64,000 nt of DNA from Verrucomicrobiia bacterium (GTDB taxonomy: Bacteria; Verrucomicrobiota; Verrucomicrobiia; Limisphaerales; JADLHS01). Made by a program: the position numbers and the translations under genes. Shown here one piece after another: positions 8,778-17,550 of the stretch. Position 1 is the first letter of the stretch, and each line of letters starts with the position of its first letter. Under the pieces are notes generated by a model. The model had not been told where the DNA came from and searched no databases. It saw nothing but the letters and a program-made list of their open reading frames with translations. The stretch covers positions 422,303 to 486,302 of the forward strand of contig JAHCLO010000001.1 of assembly GCA_026125285.1 (NCBI GenBank). The letters are read 5' to 3'.

Positions 8778-10331
8778 TTGAGATTTCCCCTTGCCGCTCC
8801 AAAGGACGCTGGCGATCCTCGCCTCATGCCGGAGCAAGCTTTCTCAGAGAGTCGCACCCAAGCTGATTCAGAGGATGATCTGCCGGGCGCCGCGCTGGCG
8901 GCGATCTTTGCTCAACCACACTGGCCCCAGTTCCGCGGGCCGAACGGCACGGGCATTTCCCACGATGGCCGGCCGCCGATTCAATTTGGCGTTGACCAGA
9001 ACGTGACCTGGAAGACGGCTGCGCCAGCAGGCCACTCCTCGCCGTGCGTTTGGGGAGATCGGATTTTTGTAACGGGAGTGGAAGAGAAGAAGCTGATCAC
9101 CCTCGCGATTGACCGTTCGACAGGAAGGGAACTCTGGCGCAAAGCAGTATCCGTGGAGAAACTCGAGGAACATCACCCCACCAGCAGCCCGGTCACCGCG
9201 ACGCCGGCCGCGGATGGGGAACGGGTGTATGCGTATTTCGGTTCGTTTGGCCTGATGGCTTATGGACACGATGGGCAGGAAGCTTGGCGCAAACCAATTC
9301 CCACTCCGAAAAGCAAGTATGGCATGGCCTCCTCTCCCATTCTTTACAGGGACGCTCTAATTCAACTGATTGACACTGACGGCGGTGATTCCCGGTTGCT
9401 GGCGTTTAATCGCAAGACCGGTAAACCGCTTTGGATGCAGGAGCGGACGCAATTCACCGCCGGCTGGCCCACACCGTTGATCTGGTCGCACGACGGGCAG
9501 GACGATCTGGTCGCGTTGGGCATCAGCCGCCTCATGGCGTACGATCCACTGACGGGTGCGCCGCGTTGGTGGGTGGATGGCTTCCCGCAGGAAACGGTCA
9601 ACTCGCCCGTGGCCGGTGACGGCATGTTGTTCGCCAGTTCGGCGGCGCTGGGGGGCCGCGGCAACGAGAAGTTGGACCCGAACTTCTGGCCGGAACTTCT
9701 CAAGATGGATCGTAACAGCGACGGCAAGCTCCAGTTCGATGAAATTCCCAACGAGTACCAGCTCGTCCTCCGGTCGGACCTGCCGAAAGACCATCCCGGT
9801 TATGCGTTCCCGGCTCCGTTCAAAGCCATGTACAAGAACGCCGACACGGACAAGGACGGCGCCTTGAGCGAGGAGGAGATGAAAGTCAGCATGGGCCGAT
9901 TTGAAACCTTTACGAAACCGGTGCTCATGGCCATCCGGCCCGGCGGCAAGGAGGACGCCAAGCATAACGTCGTTTGGGAAATGCGCCGCGGCATCGCGGA
10001 GATTCCATCGCCGCTCTTCTTTCAAGGCGCGATCTACATGGTGCGCGACGGTGGATTACTGACCTGCGTTGCCGCCAAGGATGGCTCGGTGCGATACCAG
10101 GAGCGACTTGGTGTTGGCGGACAATACGCCGCTTCGCCCGTGGCGGCGGCGGAACGGATCTATGTCGCCTCCCAATCTGGAACGGTCATTGTGATCAAAC
10201 CGGGCGAATCCGCGCCGGAAATCCTCGCCCGGAATAACCTGCGCGAACCCATCATGGCCACGCCGGCAATTGTGGAAAACACCCTCGTCGTCCGGACGGC
10301 GGAGAATCTCTATGCGTTTGGGCAGCGGTGA
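8778..10331 (+). CDS. PQQ-type beta-propeller protein with embedded EF-hand pair
   Basis: A propeller protein related to the one at 4234. The recognisable domain begins HWPQFRGPNGTGIS and carries blade motifs (STGRELWRK, KTGKPLWMQ, KDGSVRYQE). An insertion of about 80 residues in the middle holds two EF-hand calcium loops, DRNSDGKLQFDE and DADTDKDGALSEEE-like (read as NADTDKDGALSEEE). This propeller/EF-hand mix is common in Verrucomicrobiota and Planctomycetota. The N-terminus is unclear: the longest frame begins at a TTG (8778), an ATG exists at 8826, and neither gives a convincing signal peptide, although the ending ALAAIFAQ resembles a cleavage region. A frameshift in the leader is possible. 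Confidence 0.78.
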   Translation: MRFPLAAPKDAGDPRLMPEQAFSESRTQADSEDDLPGAALAAIFAQPHWPQFRGPNGTGISHDGRPPIQFGVDQNVTWKTAAPAGHSSPCVWGDRIFVTGVEEKKLITLAIDRSTGRELWRKAVSVEKLEEHHPTSSPVTATPAADGERVYAYFGSFGLMAYGHDGQEAWRKPIPTPKSKYGMASSPILYRDALIQLIDTDGGDSRLLAFNRKTGKPLWMQERTQFTAGWPTPLIWSHDGQDDLVALGISRLMAYDPLTGAPRWWVDGFPQETVNSPVAGDGMLFASSAALGGRGNEKLDPNFWPELLKMDRNSDGKLQFDEIPNEYQLVLRSDLPKDHPGYAFPAPFKAMYKNADTDKDGALSEEEMKVSMGRFETFTKPVLMAIRPGGKEDAKHNVVWEMRRGIAEIPSPLFFQGAIYMVRDGGLLTCVAAKDGSVRYQERLGVGGQYAASPVAAAERIYVASQSGTVIVIKPGESAPEILARNNLREPIMATPAIVENTLVVRTAENLYAFGQR

Positions 10332-10385
10332 TCCTGGACCATCGGCGACGAGACGCTGGCTGAAGGCAACGGACTTTCCTCTACC

Positions 10386-13300
10386 CTACGGTCGGATCGG
10401 TTGCGCGGCGCCGTAACCGGGACCGTAGATCATCGCGTTGAGAATGATCCGCGCGGGGCCAAGTGTCGCCGCGCGGAACGTCGGCCGGGTCGCAAACAGA
10501 ATGATCTGCCCCCGTCCCACCGACTCACGGGTGACATAAGCGGAATTGGCCAGGCGATGCGTGGCTTCGGGCCAGAGCAGACCGCTCATGCGCAGGTGCA
10601 TTTCAGTGTCAGGCGGGAGCGCGCTCCAACCAACGCGCGGCGGCTCCTTCTTTTCCTTTTTGTCGGCATCCGGTTTGTCGGAGGAGTCGGACTTGATTGG
10701 GGCATCCGTTTTCGCGGCGTCGGCGGGTTTGCCTTCCACTTTGGTGAGGTAGCCGAGACGCACCGGAACCTCGACACCTTCGCCGGCCATGAGCACCGGA
10801 TTGCGAAGGGCGAGCACGGGCAGCGGTTCTTCGCAGCCAAATGTCAACCAGTGTTTCGCATCCACGCGCGCGGCCACCAGCGCGCCTTGCGGCATGAACA
10901 GGTTCAACCACGCGTCGCGTTTCTTGAGTTCCTTTTCTTCCGCGTGCGCGCCGTCAATTGATTGCCAGGGGTATTTCAGGCCGGGTGTGGCTTTGTGGGA
11001 CCACACCGCGTCGGCGGGCGGCAAATCGCCGTCGCGCGCCAGCCATTCGCGGAACACCGCCAGTTCGTAATCGCCCAGTTTGTTCAAAACCTCGGGCAAC
11101 ACGCGCACTTTGCTCAAGTCGGCCTTCTCGTCGGCGAATTGCGCGGCGGAACTGCCCATAGCGATGAGCGTCCCGCCGGCTCGTACCCAGTCCTTGAGCC
11201 GATTGGTCCACGAGCCGGGCAACGGACCGCCAAATCGTTCGGGCACAACCACGACGTTGTAGCGGGACAAATCCGGCGAGCCCTCGACGTTGATGCGCGC
11301 GTGGCGGATGCCCAGTTCGTGATCGAGGAAGAACCACGCCTCGCCCAGCGCGAGCGGACTCGATCCACCGCGGCTCAACAAGGCGATGCGCGGCGGTTCG
11401 AGCCGCTTAAAGTGCTCGCCACCGAGATCAGGTAGATCGCCCTCACCCAAACCACTGCGGATGGCGACGGCGCGAAGACGCAGTTCGCGTACAGTCGCGT
11501 CAATTGTAGTTCGCCAGTCGCCCGCAAAGCTTCGATTGTCCAACCGTGTGATCACGACCGAACCGCGCGCGAACTGCTGCCCGTCAAACTCAAATGCCTT
11601 TTCGGCCGCGCGCACTTGCAGGCCGCGCTCCATCATGCGCGCCGCCGCCGTCACGGACAGGTCGTCCGCACCGTCAATTGCGTAAGCCACGGGCGATTTC
11701 ACCACGCCGACCGCTCCGATTTCCTCGCGTTCAGCGGGCTTAAAAGGTTGGGCCGCGTCGGGCAATTCCATCGGCAACGTCAAAGCCTCCAACCCGAACA
11801 TCATCGTCAGATTCCAGGCGGTGGTGTCGTAAATGCGCGATCCGCCATTGCGAAGGATTTCCTGACGCTCGTCTTCAAGCGCCTTGTCTGGAATCCGGGT
11901 GTCGAATTCGAGCGCGGCGGCGACGAGATGGCCGAGCGGCTGCCGGTTCGGGATCAGGATTGTGCCGGCGGGGATTTTTGGATCCTTGAGTTCGCTGCCC
12001 AACTGGTCGGTGGCATTTGCGGCGGTGAATTCACTGCTCACTTGGAACAATTCAAAGCCGTGCAACTGCGAGAGCTTGACGAACTTGTCCAGCCGGGAGC
12101 GATTGGCCGTGGGCAGCACGGCGAAGGTTCGGTTTGCGTAAGGACCATCCGCGGCGCAGGCGCGCTGGCGAGTATTGTAGAAATTTTCCAGCAAATGCTT
12201 TCCGTTGGCTTGAACCGTCTTGAGATTGGCCATCGAGCCGATGACGTGGTGGAACACGGATTCGCGATAGCTCAGAATGCGCCCTTCCGGCCGGCGCACA
12301 CCGTCCTCCGCGATGCGCGCCTGTTCGTAAAGAATGCCCACCGCACCGCGAAATACCGGCCACGAGTCCGTGTAGCCGGGATACCAGCCTTCATTCCATT
12401 CTCCATGGTAATAGACCAGGCCGTGCCGATCGAAAGCGGCGGCCTGATCACGGGCGAACAGGCGGCCCCACTGCGCGTCGCTGGCCGGGAAATGGAGGTT
12501 GACCGGCTCGCGGGGCGGCGAAAACAGATGCGTTTCCTGCGGGCCCATGCCGTGCGCGTCCACGACCAGCACGGGATTCCAGCGGGCCACCGCGTTCATG
12601 CGCCCGCGCGTTTCCGGGTGGACGCCGAAAAGCGGATCGCGGTTCAGGTCGAAGAAATAGTGATTGCCCCGGCCCCGGGCGTCGTAACCGGTGTGTTGCA
12701 ACGACTGATCATCCACACTCGGTGTGGTGCCGCGGCTCTCGGCTATCATCTTGAGGAAACGGTCGCGCCCATCGGGATTTTGCAGCGGGTCAATGATGAC
12801 CACGACTTCTTCGAGCAGCTTTGTCACGTCCGGATTTTCGGCGGCGATGAGATGATAAAGCACCGCCAGCGCTGCGTCTGAGCCTTCCGTTTCGTCACCG
12901 TGAATGGTGTAACCCAGCCATGCCACAGGCACCAGGGTTTCAATGAGCTTCTTCGCTTCGGCTTCGGAAAGCTTCCGGGGATCTTCCAACTTCGCCATGC
13001 CGCTCTGGATTTCTTCCAGTCGCGAGAGATTCTTCGGCGCAGTCACGATGAGGTAGTGCAGCGGACGTTCTTCGTAGCTGCGCGCGTATTCGACGAATCG
13101 CGCGCGGTCGGGCGCGGCGGCAGCCCAGGCCTTGAGGCACTTCTCAATTTCAGTCGAGTTCGCCGCCCGGTGGCCGATGGGATAACCGAGTAACGATTCA
13201 CCGGTTGGCACCGTTGCGCGATACGTGGCGTCCGGAAAAAAAGCGTTGGTCCAACGCAGGCCGGCCAGTTCGGTGGGCGGGAGCGGCGTGGCGCGCTCCT

Positions 13301-13451
13301 GGCATGGGGCGATGCATAAACCCAAAGCCATCGCGGAGGCGACGAGCGGCGCAGCCAGGCACTGCGGAACAATTTGAGTTACACGGTCGGCATGGTGGGA
13401 GAGAACGTAATCCGCCAGCCAGGGTTTCATCATCTTCATAGTTCTTTCCAT
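10386..13451 (-). CDS. M14-family zinc carboxypeptidase-like protein with GATase-like C-terminal domain
   Basis: About 1021 residues, probably exported. The N-terminal half is an M14 peptidase: YTIHGDETEGSDA supplies the HxxE zinc ligands, IDPLQNPDGRDR carries the family Asn-Pro-Asp-Gly-Arg motif, FFDLNRD follows, and VVDAHGMG supplies the third His. The middle is a beta-rich region. The C-terminal half includes a class I glutamine-amidotransferase-like segment (IALLSRGG, YNVVVVPERFGG, RAGGTLIAMGSSAAQF) without an obvious catalytic triad. The ATG at 13451 (MERTMKMMKPW) is chosen over the longer frame because the extra N-terminus is Cys/Arg-rich and unlike a leader. A second ATG is at 13439. 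A terminator separates it from the ribosomal operon upstream. Confidence 0.82.
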   Translation of the reverse strand: MERTMKMMKPWLADYVLSHHADRVTQIVPQCLAAPLVASAMALGLCIAPCQERATPLPPTELAGLRWTNAFFPDATYRATVPTGESLLGYPIGHRAANSTEIEKCLKAWAAAAPDRARFVEYARSYEERPLHYLIVTAPKNLSRLEEIQSGMAKLEDPRKLSEAEAKKLIETLVPVAWLGYTIHGDETEGSDAALAVLYHLIAAENPDVTKLLEEVVVIIDPLQNPDGRDRFLKMIAESRGTTPSVDDQSLQHTGYDARGRGNHYFFDLNRDPLFGVHPETRGRMNAVARWNPVLVVDAHGMGPQETHLFSPPREPVNLHFPASDAQWGRLFARDQAAAFDRHGLVYYHGEWNEGWYPGYTDSWPVFRGAVGILYEQARIAEDGVRRPEGRILSYRESVFHHVIGSMANLKTVQANGKHLLENFYNTRQRACAADGPYANRTFAVLPTANRSRLDKFVKLSQLHGFELFQVSSEFTAANATDQLGSELKDPKIPAGTILIPNRQPLGHLVAAALEFDTRIPDKALEDERQEILRNGGSRIYDTTAWNLTMMFGLEALTLPMELPDAAQPFKPAEREEIGAVGVVKSPVAYAIDGADDLSVTAAARMMERGLQVRAAEKAFEFDGQQFARGSVVITRLDNRSFAGDWRTTIDATVRELRLRAVAIRSGLGEGDLPDLGGEHFKRLEPPRIALLSRGGSSPLALGEAWFFLDHELGIRHARINVEGSPDLSRYNVVVVPERFGGPLPGSWTNRLKDWVRAGGTLIAMGSSAAQFADEKADLSKVRVLPEVLNKLGDYELAVFREWLARDGDLPPADAVWSHKATPGLKYPWQSIDGAHAEEKELKKRDAWLNLFMPQGALVAARVDAKHWLTFGCEEPLPVLALRNPVLMAGEGVEVPVRLGYLTKVEGKPADAAKTDAPIKSDSSDKPDADKKEKKEPPRVGWSALPPDTEMHLRMSGLLWPEATHRLANSAYVTRESVGRGQIILFATRPTFRAATLGPARIILNAMIYGPGYGAAQPIRP

Positions 13452-13537
13452 CAGGTTTTGTTGCTCCAGGAGTTCCCAATTGCGGCAGTTGCATTGGGCT
13501 TCAACGCGACCAGTCAGTGCGCGCCGGCCGGCCCATG

Positions 13538-13567
13538 AAAAAAGGCAGGCTCTCGCAAAAGCCTGCC
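13538..13567 (-). terminator. Rho-independent terminator after rplI
   Basis: On the minus strand GGCAGGC and GCCTGCC form a perfect 7-bp stem around a 10-base loop, followed directly by six T residues (the A run at 13538-13543 on the plus strand). It lies 28 bases past the rplI stop, so it ends the rpsF-ssb-rplI transcript before the M14 peptidase gene. Confidence 0.88.
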
Positions 13568-13594
13568 CGCACAAAGCACATTGCGCCTGAATGT

Positions 13595-14245
13595 TTATCC
13601 GGCTCTGCCAGCTTTGACTTTCTCAACTTTGCCGGGCTTATCGGCCTTGGAGGTCTTTTCGCCTTTGGCCATTCGGCTTTTGGCTTCGCTGGCTTCACCT
13701 TTGTCGCCGTCACGTCGGCCCCGACGATCCGGTCGGCCTTCCTCCTTCTTTGGTTCCAGCGAAACCGCTTCCGGCGGAGGGACCGTCACAGGCGTGGTGC
13801 TCTCGACCCGGACCTGGAGCTTGCCCTTAACCTCGGGGTGCAGATGCAATTCGATCTCATGATCGCCAAGCGTCCGGATTGGATTCTCAATGTAAATCTT
13901 CTTCTTGTCGAGGGACACGTCGAACTGGTGCTTGAGTTCGTCAGCAATCATGCCCGTGGTAACCGCGCCAAAGAGTTTGCCGTCCTCACCGGTCTTCACT
14001 TTGACCTGACAAACCAGCTTGGACAGGCTCTTGGCCAGTTCCGACATGGCATTGTACTCATGGGCTTCGCGTTCGGCCCGGCGCTGACCAAGCACTTCGA
14101 GGCGGCGTTTGTTGGCGTGCGTGAGCGGAATGGCCAGACCCTGCGGAAGCAGATAATTGCGGGCATAACCGGCCGCAACCTTGACTTGGTCCGACTCGCC
14201 GCCCAAACCGACAATGTTGCTGGTGAGAATTACTTCAGTCTTCAT
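13595..14245 (-). CDS. rplI: 50S ribosomal protein L9 with charged C-terminal extension
   Basis: A 216-residue L9. The N-terminal rRNA-binding domain (MKTEVILTSNIVGLGGESDQVKV, continuing AAGYARNYLLPQGLA) is classic, and the C-terminal domain ends near residue 160. The last ~55 residues are an Arg/Lys/Glu-rich tail (PDRRGRRDGDKGEAS) not present in the usual ~150-residue L9. The ATG at 14245 is set by the conserved start; the frame runs further upstream without similarity. It follows ssb by 25 bases in the rpsF-ssb-rplI cluster. L9 helps maintain reading frame on the ribosome. Confidence 0.96.
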   Translation of the reverse strand: MKTEVILTSNIVGLGGESDQVKVAAGYARNYLLPQGLAIPLTHANKRRLEVLGQRRAEREAHEYNAMSELAKSLSKLVCQVKVKTGEDGKLFGAVTTGMIADELKHQFDVSLDKKKIYIENPIRTLGDHEIELHLHPEVKGKLQVRVESTTPVTVPPPEAVSLEPKKEEGRPDRRGRRDGDKGEASEAKSRMAKGEKTSKADKPGKVEKVKAGRAG

Positions 14246-14270
14246 AAAATGTAAGGCGTGAAATGTGAAA

Positions 14271-14729
14271 TCAGAACGGAACGTCGTCGCTCTCGGGCGG
14301 CCCGTCGCCTTCGACGGGCTCAACGGCAGCGGCAGCCGGCGCCGCAGCGGCACCGGTAGGGCGGGACGGCCCGGATGCACCGGGAACGTCGCCGCGATTC
14401 GAATCAATAAAGGAAAAACTTTCGAGCACCACTTTAAGCTTGCTCTGCTTCTGTTTAGTGTTCTTGTCTTCCCAAGTGTCTTGTTTGAGACGGCCTTCGA
14501 TGAGAAACGGTCGGCCCTTCTTCATGTATTGCGCGATGACCTCCCCTTGTCGCCCCCAGGCGTCTATATCAATGAAGCTGACTTCATCTTTCTTCTGGCC
14601 ATCCTCGCCCGTCCAGGTGCGGCTGACCGCGAGCGTGAAACGCGCCACCGCAGTTCCCTTGGGCGTGTAACGCAACTCCGGATCACGCGTCAGATTTCCA
14701 GCGAGGATGACTTTGTTGAAGCTGGCCAT
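14271..14729 (-). CDS. ssb: Single-stranded DNA-binding protein
   Basis: A 152-residue SSB. The OB fold opens FNKVILAGNLTRDPELRYT and includes VARFTLAVSRTW, SFIDIDAWGRQGE and GRPFLIEGRLKQDTWEDK. A Gly/Ala/Pro-rich linker leads to the acidic tip ESDDVPF, the DDxPF peptide that binds partner proteins. SSB coats single-stranded DNA in replication, repair and recombination. It sits between rpsF and rplI as usual, except that rpsR is not present after it. Confidence 0.97.
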   Translation of the reverse strand: MASFNKVILAGNLTRDPELRYTPKGTAVARFTLAVSRTWTGEDGQKKDEVSFIDIDAWGRQGEVIAQYMKKGRPFLIEGRLKQDTWEDKNTKQKQSKLKVVLESFSFIDSNRGDVPGASGPSRPTGAAAAPAAAAVEPVEGDGPPESDDVPF

Positions 14730-14750
14730 GGGGCCTCCAGTGCGTTGGGT

Positions 14751-15056
14751 TTACGTCGCGGGTTTGGTTTCCTGAGCAAGGGTGAACAGGACGCGGAACA
14801 CATCTTCGTTCGCCGCAAAGCGATTGCGTACCTGTGCAATCGCGGCGGGAGCAAGGGTGAAAATCACATTCACATAATAGCCGGCCGTGTGCTTCTTGTC
14901 GGCCACGCGCGAGAAGCTCTTGCGGTCCATCTTCTGGACCGTTTCCACCTGGCCGCCCGCCGACACAATCTCGGCGGAGATCTTGTCAATGGCTTCCTTG
15001 ATGCCCTCTTCCTTGCCCGCGGTATTCAGCACAAACAGACCTTCGTATCGTTTCAC
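14751..15056 (-). CDS. rpsF: 30S ribosomal protein S6
   Basis: A 101-residue S6 with the typical MKRYEGLFVLN start, the KMDRKSFSRVADKKHTAGYY core and the VFRVLF strand. S6 binds the central domain of 16S rRNA and normally pairs with S18, whose gene rpsR is absent from this cluster. The start is a GTG that overlaps the pth stop (GTGA), showing translational coupling with pth. Confidence 0.96.
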   Translation of the reverse strand: MKRYEGLFVLNTAGKEEGIKEAIDKISAEIVSAGGQVETVQKMDRKSFSRVADKKHTAGYYVNVIFTLAPAAIAQVRNRFAANEDVFRVLFTLAQETKPAT

Positions 15057-15661
15057 TGCTTTTGTCCTTCGTTGTCGGGGTCATCCACGACCCCGTTAAA
15101 TTGATTCATTGCTTTCTGTATTCCAGCCCGCAACCAACAGTCCAACTGGTCGCACGCCGCCGTCAAAACCTTATCCACCAGCACCGTTTCGGTCGAACCA
15201 AATCGCCCCAGCACGTGGCCCGTGATTTCCCGCGCGCCGTTGCGCCGGCCAATCCCCACCCGCAGTCGCGCAAATTCCTGCGTGCCCAGGCGCTGTTCAA
15301 TGGATTCCAGCCCGTGATGCCCGCCACTGCCCCCACGCATCCGCAAGCGGATTTCCCCCAGCGGCAAATCCGCATCGTCCACCACCACCACCAAACGGTC
15401 CAATGTCACCCGGTAAAACTCCGCCAGCGATCCCACCGCCTCGCCGCTGGCGTTCATGAAGGTCAGCGGTTCGCACAACAATACTCGCTTGTCATCCCGG
15501 CTGACTTTGGCCACCCGCGAACGGAATTTTCTGGCGTCGCTCCAGTCAGCCTGCCAACGCTCGGCCAACCGCTCGACCACCCGAAAGCCGGCGTTGTGCC
15601 GCGTCTGCGCATATTCCGCGCCGGGATTGCCCAAACCCACGATGAGATGACAGTCCTCCAT
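15053..15661 (-). CDS. pth: Peptidyl-tRNA hydrolase
   Basis: A 202-residue Pth. The N-terminal LIVGLGNPGAEYAQTRHNAG holds the conserved Asn and the catalytic His. LCEPLTFMNASGEAV supplies the second conserved Asn, and VVVVDDADLPLGEIRLR with GGSGGHHGLESI forms the substrate loop. The enzyme frees tRNA from prematurely released peptidyl-tRNA in the cytoplasm. The ATG at 15661 (MEDCHLIVGLG) is used; an in-frame GTG at 15676 would add five residues. It is co-directional with rplY upstream and overlaps rpsF by four bases. Confidence 0.96.
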   Translation of the reverse strand: MEDCHLIVGLGNPGAEYAQTRHNAGFRVVERLAERWQADWSDARKFRSRVAKVSRDDKRVLLCEPLTFMNASGEAVGSLAEFYRVTLDRLVVVVDDADLPLGEIRLRMRGGSGGHHGLESIEQRLGTQEFARLRVGIGRRNGAREITGHVLGRFGSTETVLVDKVLTAACDQLDCWLRAGIQKAMNQFNGVVDDPDNEGQKQ

Positions 15662-15709
15662 ACGCGGGGAAGGCACGGCGCGTCCGGTCCGGCAGGAGCG
15701 CCGCCAAGA

Positions 15710-16468
15710 CTATTTCTTCTTCTCGGCTGAAGCCGCCGACTTGGCCGGAGCTTTCTCTGCCGCCTTGGCTGGAGCTTTCTCCGCGCCTTTGTCTCCCTTG
15801 GCCGGAGCCGCTTCTGCTCCCTCTTCCTTCTTCTCTTTGAGCATTTCCACGTCGCCTGCGGTCACGGGTGCGGCTTCGGCTGCAGCCGCCTCCTCGGCCT
15901 CGGTGCGCGGCGCCGCCACCGAGATCACCGAAACCTTCTTGTCCCCCAAGATCTCCACCCCTTCGGGAGCTTGAATTTCACCCAGGTGAATGGACTTACC
16001 CAACTCCAACGACGTCACGTCCACCGTAATCTGTTCCGGCAGGTCCTTGGGCAGGGCGCGCACTTTGATCTTGAACAACACGTGCTCCAGCACTCCTCCC
16101 CCGGATTTCACCCCGACTGCTTCGCCCACCGTTTCCACCGGCACCATAATGGTCACCTTCTCAGTTTCGGCCACTTCGTGCAAATCCACGTGCAACACTT
16201 CACCACTGAAGGGATGATGTTGGACATCCTGCACCAAGGCGAGGCGCTTGGGGCGGGGATCATCCTTGACGGAAAGATCCACCAGGACGTTTTCCGAAAC
16301 CGAATGGTGAATGAGATCGCTGATTTCCTTGGCGTTGATTTCGAGGCTTTGCGGCTCGGCCAGCCGTCCGTAAACAACCGCCGGCACACGACCGGTGCCG
16401 CGCAACTTCTTCACGGCGCGTCCCCGGATCGAGGTGCGGACGACCGCGTTCAATGGTACTGATTTCAT
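15710..16468 (-). CDS. rplY: 50S ribosomal protein L25/general stress protein Ctc with low-complexity tail
   Basis: A 252-residue L25 of the long (Ctc/TL5) type. The N-terminal domain (RTSIRGRAVKKLRGTGRVPA, then VVYG) binds 5S rRNA. The C-terminal TL5 domain contains VLHVDLHEV and VRALPKDLPEQITVDVTSLELG. The final ~55 residues are Ala/Lys/Glu/Pro repeats (EKAPAKAAEKAPAKSA). The ATG at 16468 is the conserved start; the upstream in-frame extension has no similarity. It lies between prs and pth, a common bacterial order. Confidence 0.95.
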   Translation of the reverse strand: MKSVPLNAVVRTSIRGRAVKKLRGTGRVPAVVYGRLAEPQSLEINAKEISDLIHHSVSENVLVDLSVKDDPRPKRLALVQDVQHHPFSGEVLHVDLHEVAETEKVTIMVPVETVGEAVGVKSGGGVLEHVLFKIKVRALPKDLPEQITVDVTSLELGKSIHLGEIQAPEGVEILGDKKVSVISVAAPRTEAEEAAAAEAAPVTAGDVEMLKEKKEEGAEAAPAKGDKGAEKAPAKAAEKAPAKSAASAEKKK

Positions 16469-16503
16469 GGTTAAAAAAAACTCGCTACCCAGGCCAAGCA
16501 CGC

Positions 16504-17448
16504 TCAACTGGTGCGCCCGCCTTTGAATTCAAACAAGGAAGTCACCGACGAATTACTATGAATTCGCTTGATGGCTTCGCCCAAAAGTCCCGCAACCGGC
16601 AGCGTGGTAATGTTCACGCCGCTGATGACAGGGCGCAGGACGGTATCAGTTGTGATTAATTCGTCAATCGCCGATTTTCGCAACCGGCTCACGCCGACGT
16701 CGTTCAAAATGGCGTGCGACACACAGGCGGTTATCTTTCTAGCTTTCTTGCGTTTAAGCAACGCAGCTGCCGTCACCAAAGTCCCCGCCGTTTCGGTCAA
16801 GTCGTCAACCAACAGCACGTTTTTGTCGCGCACTTCGCCAATCACCGCCATTGACTCGACCTCCGAAGCGTTCTTGCGGCGTTTGGCCACAATCGCCAGA
16901 CCCGACTCCAAGGTTTGGGAATACGCATACGCCATTTTCAATCCCCCCACGTCGGGACTGACCACCACCAAATCCGGCAAATTCTTTTTCCGCAAATACT
17001 CATACATCACCGGCGCCGCGTAGAGATGATCCACGGGAATGTCGAAGAAACCTTGAATCTGCTGCGCGTGGAGGTCCATGGTCAGAATCCGATTCGCGCC
17101 GGCGGCGATGAGCAAATTGGCCACCAACTTGGCCGTGATGGGCACTCGTGGCTGGTCCTTGCGATCCTGCCGGGCATAACCGTAGAACGGCACCACCGCA
17201 GTGATCCGGCTCGCGCTGGAACGCCGCAACGCGTCCATCATGATGAACAACTCCATCAGGTGATGATTCGTCGGCGGCGAGGTCGGCTGCACCACGAACA
17301 CATCTTCGCCACGCACGTTCTCCTCGATCTTGACGAACGTCTCGCCATCGGGGAAAGGGCGGATGCTGCATTTGCCCAACTCAATCCCGATGTACTCGCA
17401 GATCGCCCGTGCCAAAGGCTCATTCGCTGTGCCGCTAAATACTTTCAC
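16504..17448 (-). CDS. prs: Ribose-phosphate pyrophosphokinase
   Basis: A 314-residue class I PRPP synthase. It makes PRPP from ribose-5-phosphate and ATP for nucleotide, His and Trp synthesis. Visible signatures are FPDGETFVKIEENVRGEDVF, PFYGYARQDRK (ATP-binding loop), DLHAQQIQGFFDIPVDHL, VVSPDVGG (pyrophosphate loop region) and VLLVDDLTETAGT (PRPP-binding motif; the usual DDxxDTxGT reads DDLTETAGT). The start is GTG at 17448. It is followed 35 bases later by rplY in the same direction. Confidence 0.96.
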   Translation of the reverse strand: MKVFSGTANEPLARAICEYIGIELGKCSIRPFPDGETFVKIEENVRGEDVFVVQPTSPPTNHHLMELFIMMDALRRSSASRITAVVPFYGYARQDRKDQPRVPITAKLVANLLIAAGANRILTMDLHAQQIQGFFDIPVDHLYAAPVMYEYLRKKNLPDLVVVSPDVGGLKMAYAYSQTLESGLAIVAKRRKNASEVESMAVIGEVRDKNVLLVDDLTETAGTLVTAAALLKRKKARKITACVSHAILNDVGVSRLRKSAIDELITTDTVLRPVISGVNITTLPVAGLLGEAIKRIHSNSSVTSLFEFKGGRTS

Positions 17449-17475
17449 AATTCAGTTCACTGCCCGATTAAATGG

Positions 17476-17500
17476 AAAACGCCCCTGAGCCGGGCGAAAA
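17476..17500 (-). terminator. Possible short terminator after mnmA
   Basis: On the minus strand CGCCC and GGGCG form a 5-bp stem followed by TTTT, between the mnmA stop and the prs start. The stem is short and the T run brief, so this is a weak call. Confidence 0.4.
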
Positions 17501-17550
17501 AGCTTGGGGACTCTAGCAATCAAACCCGCCGGCGCAAGCTGAAACTCGAT

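Noticed and set aside
11616..12881. 421-codon plus-strand frame over the M14 peptidase gene
   Set aside because: It is antisense to conserved catalytic motifs and shows no recognisable sequence.
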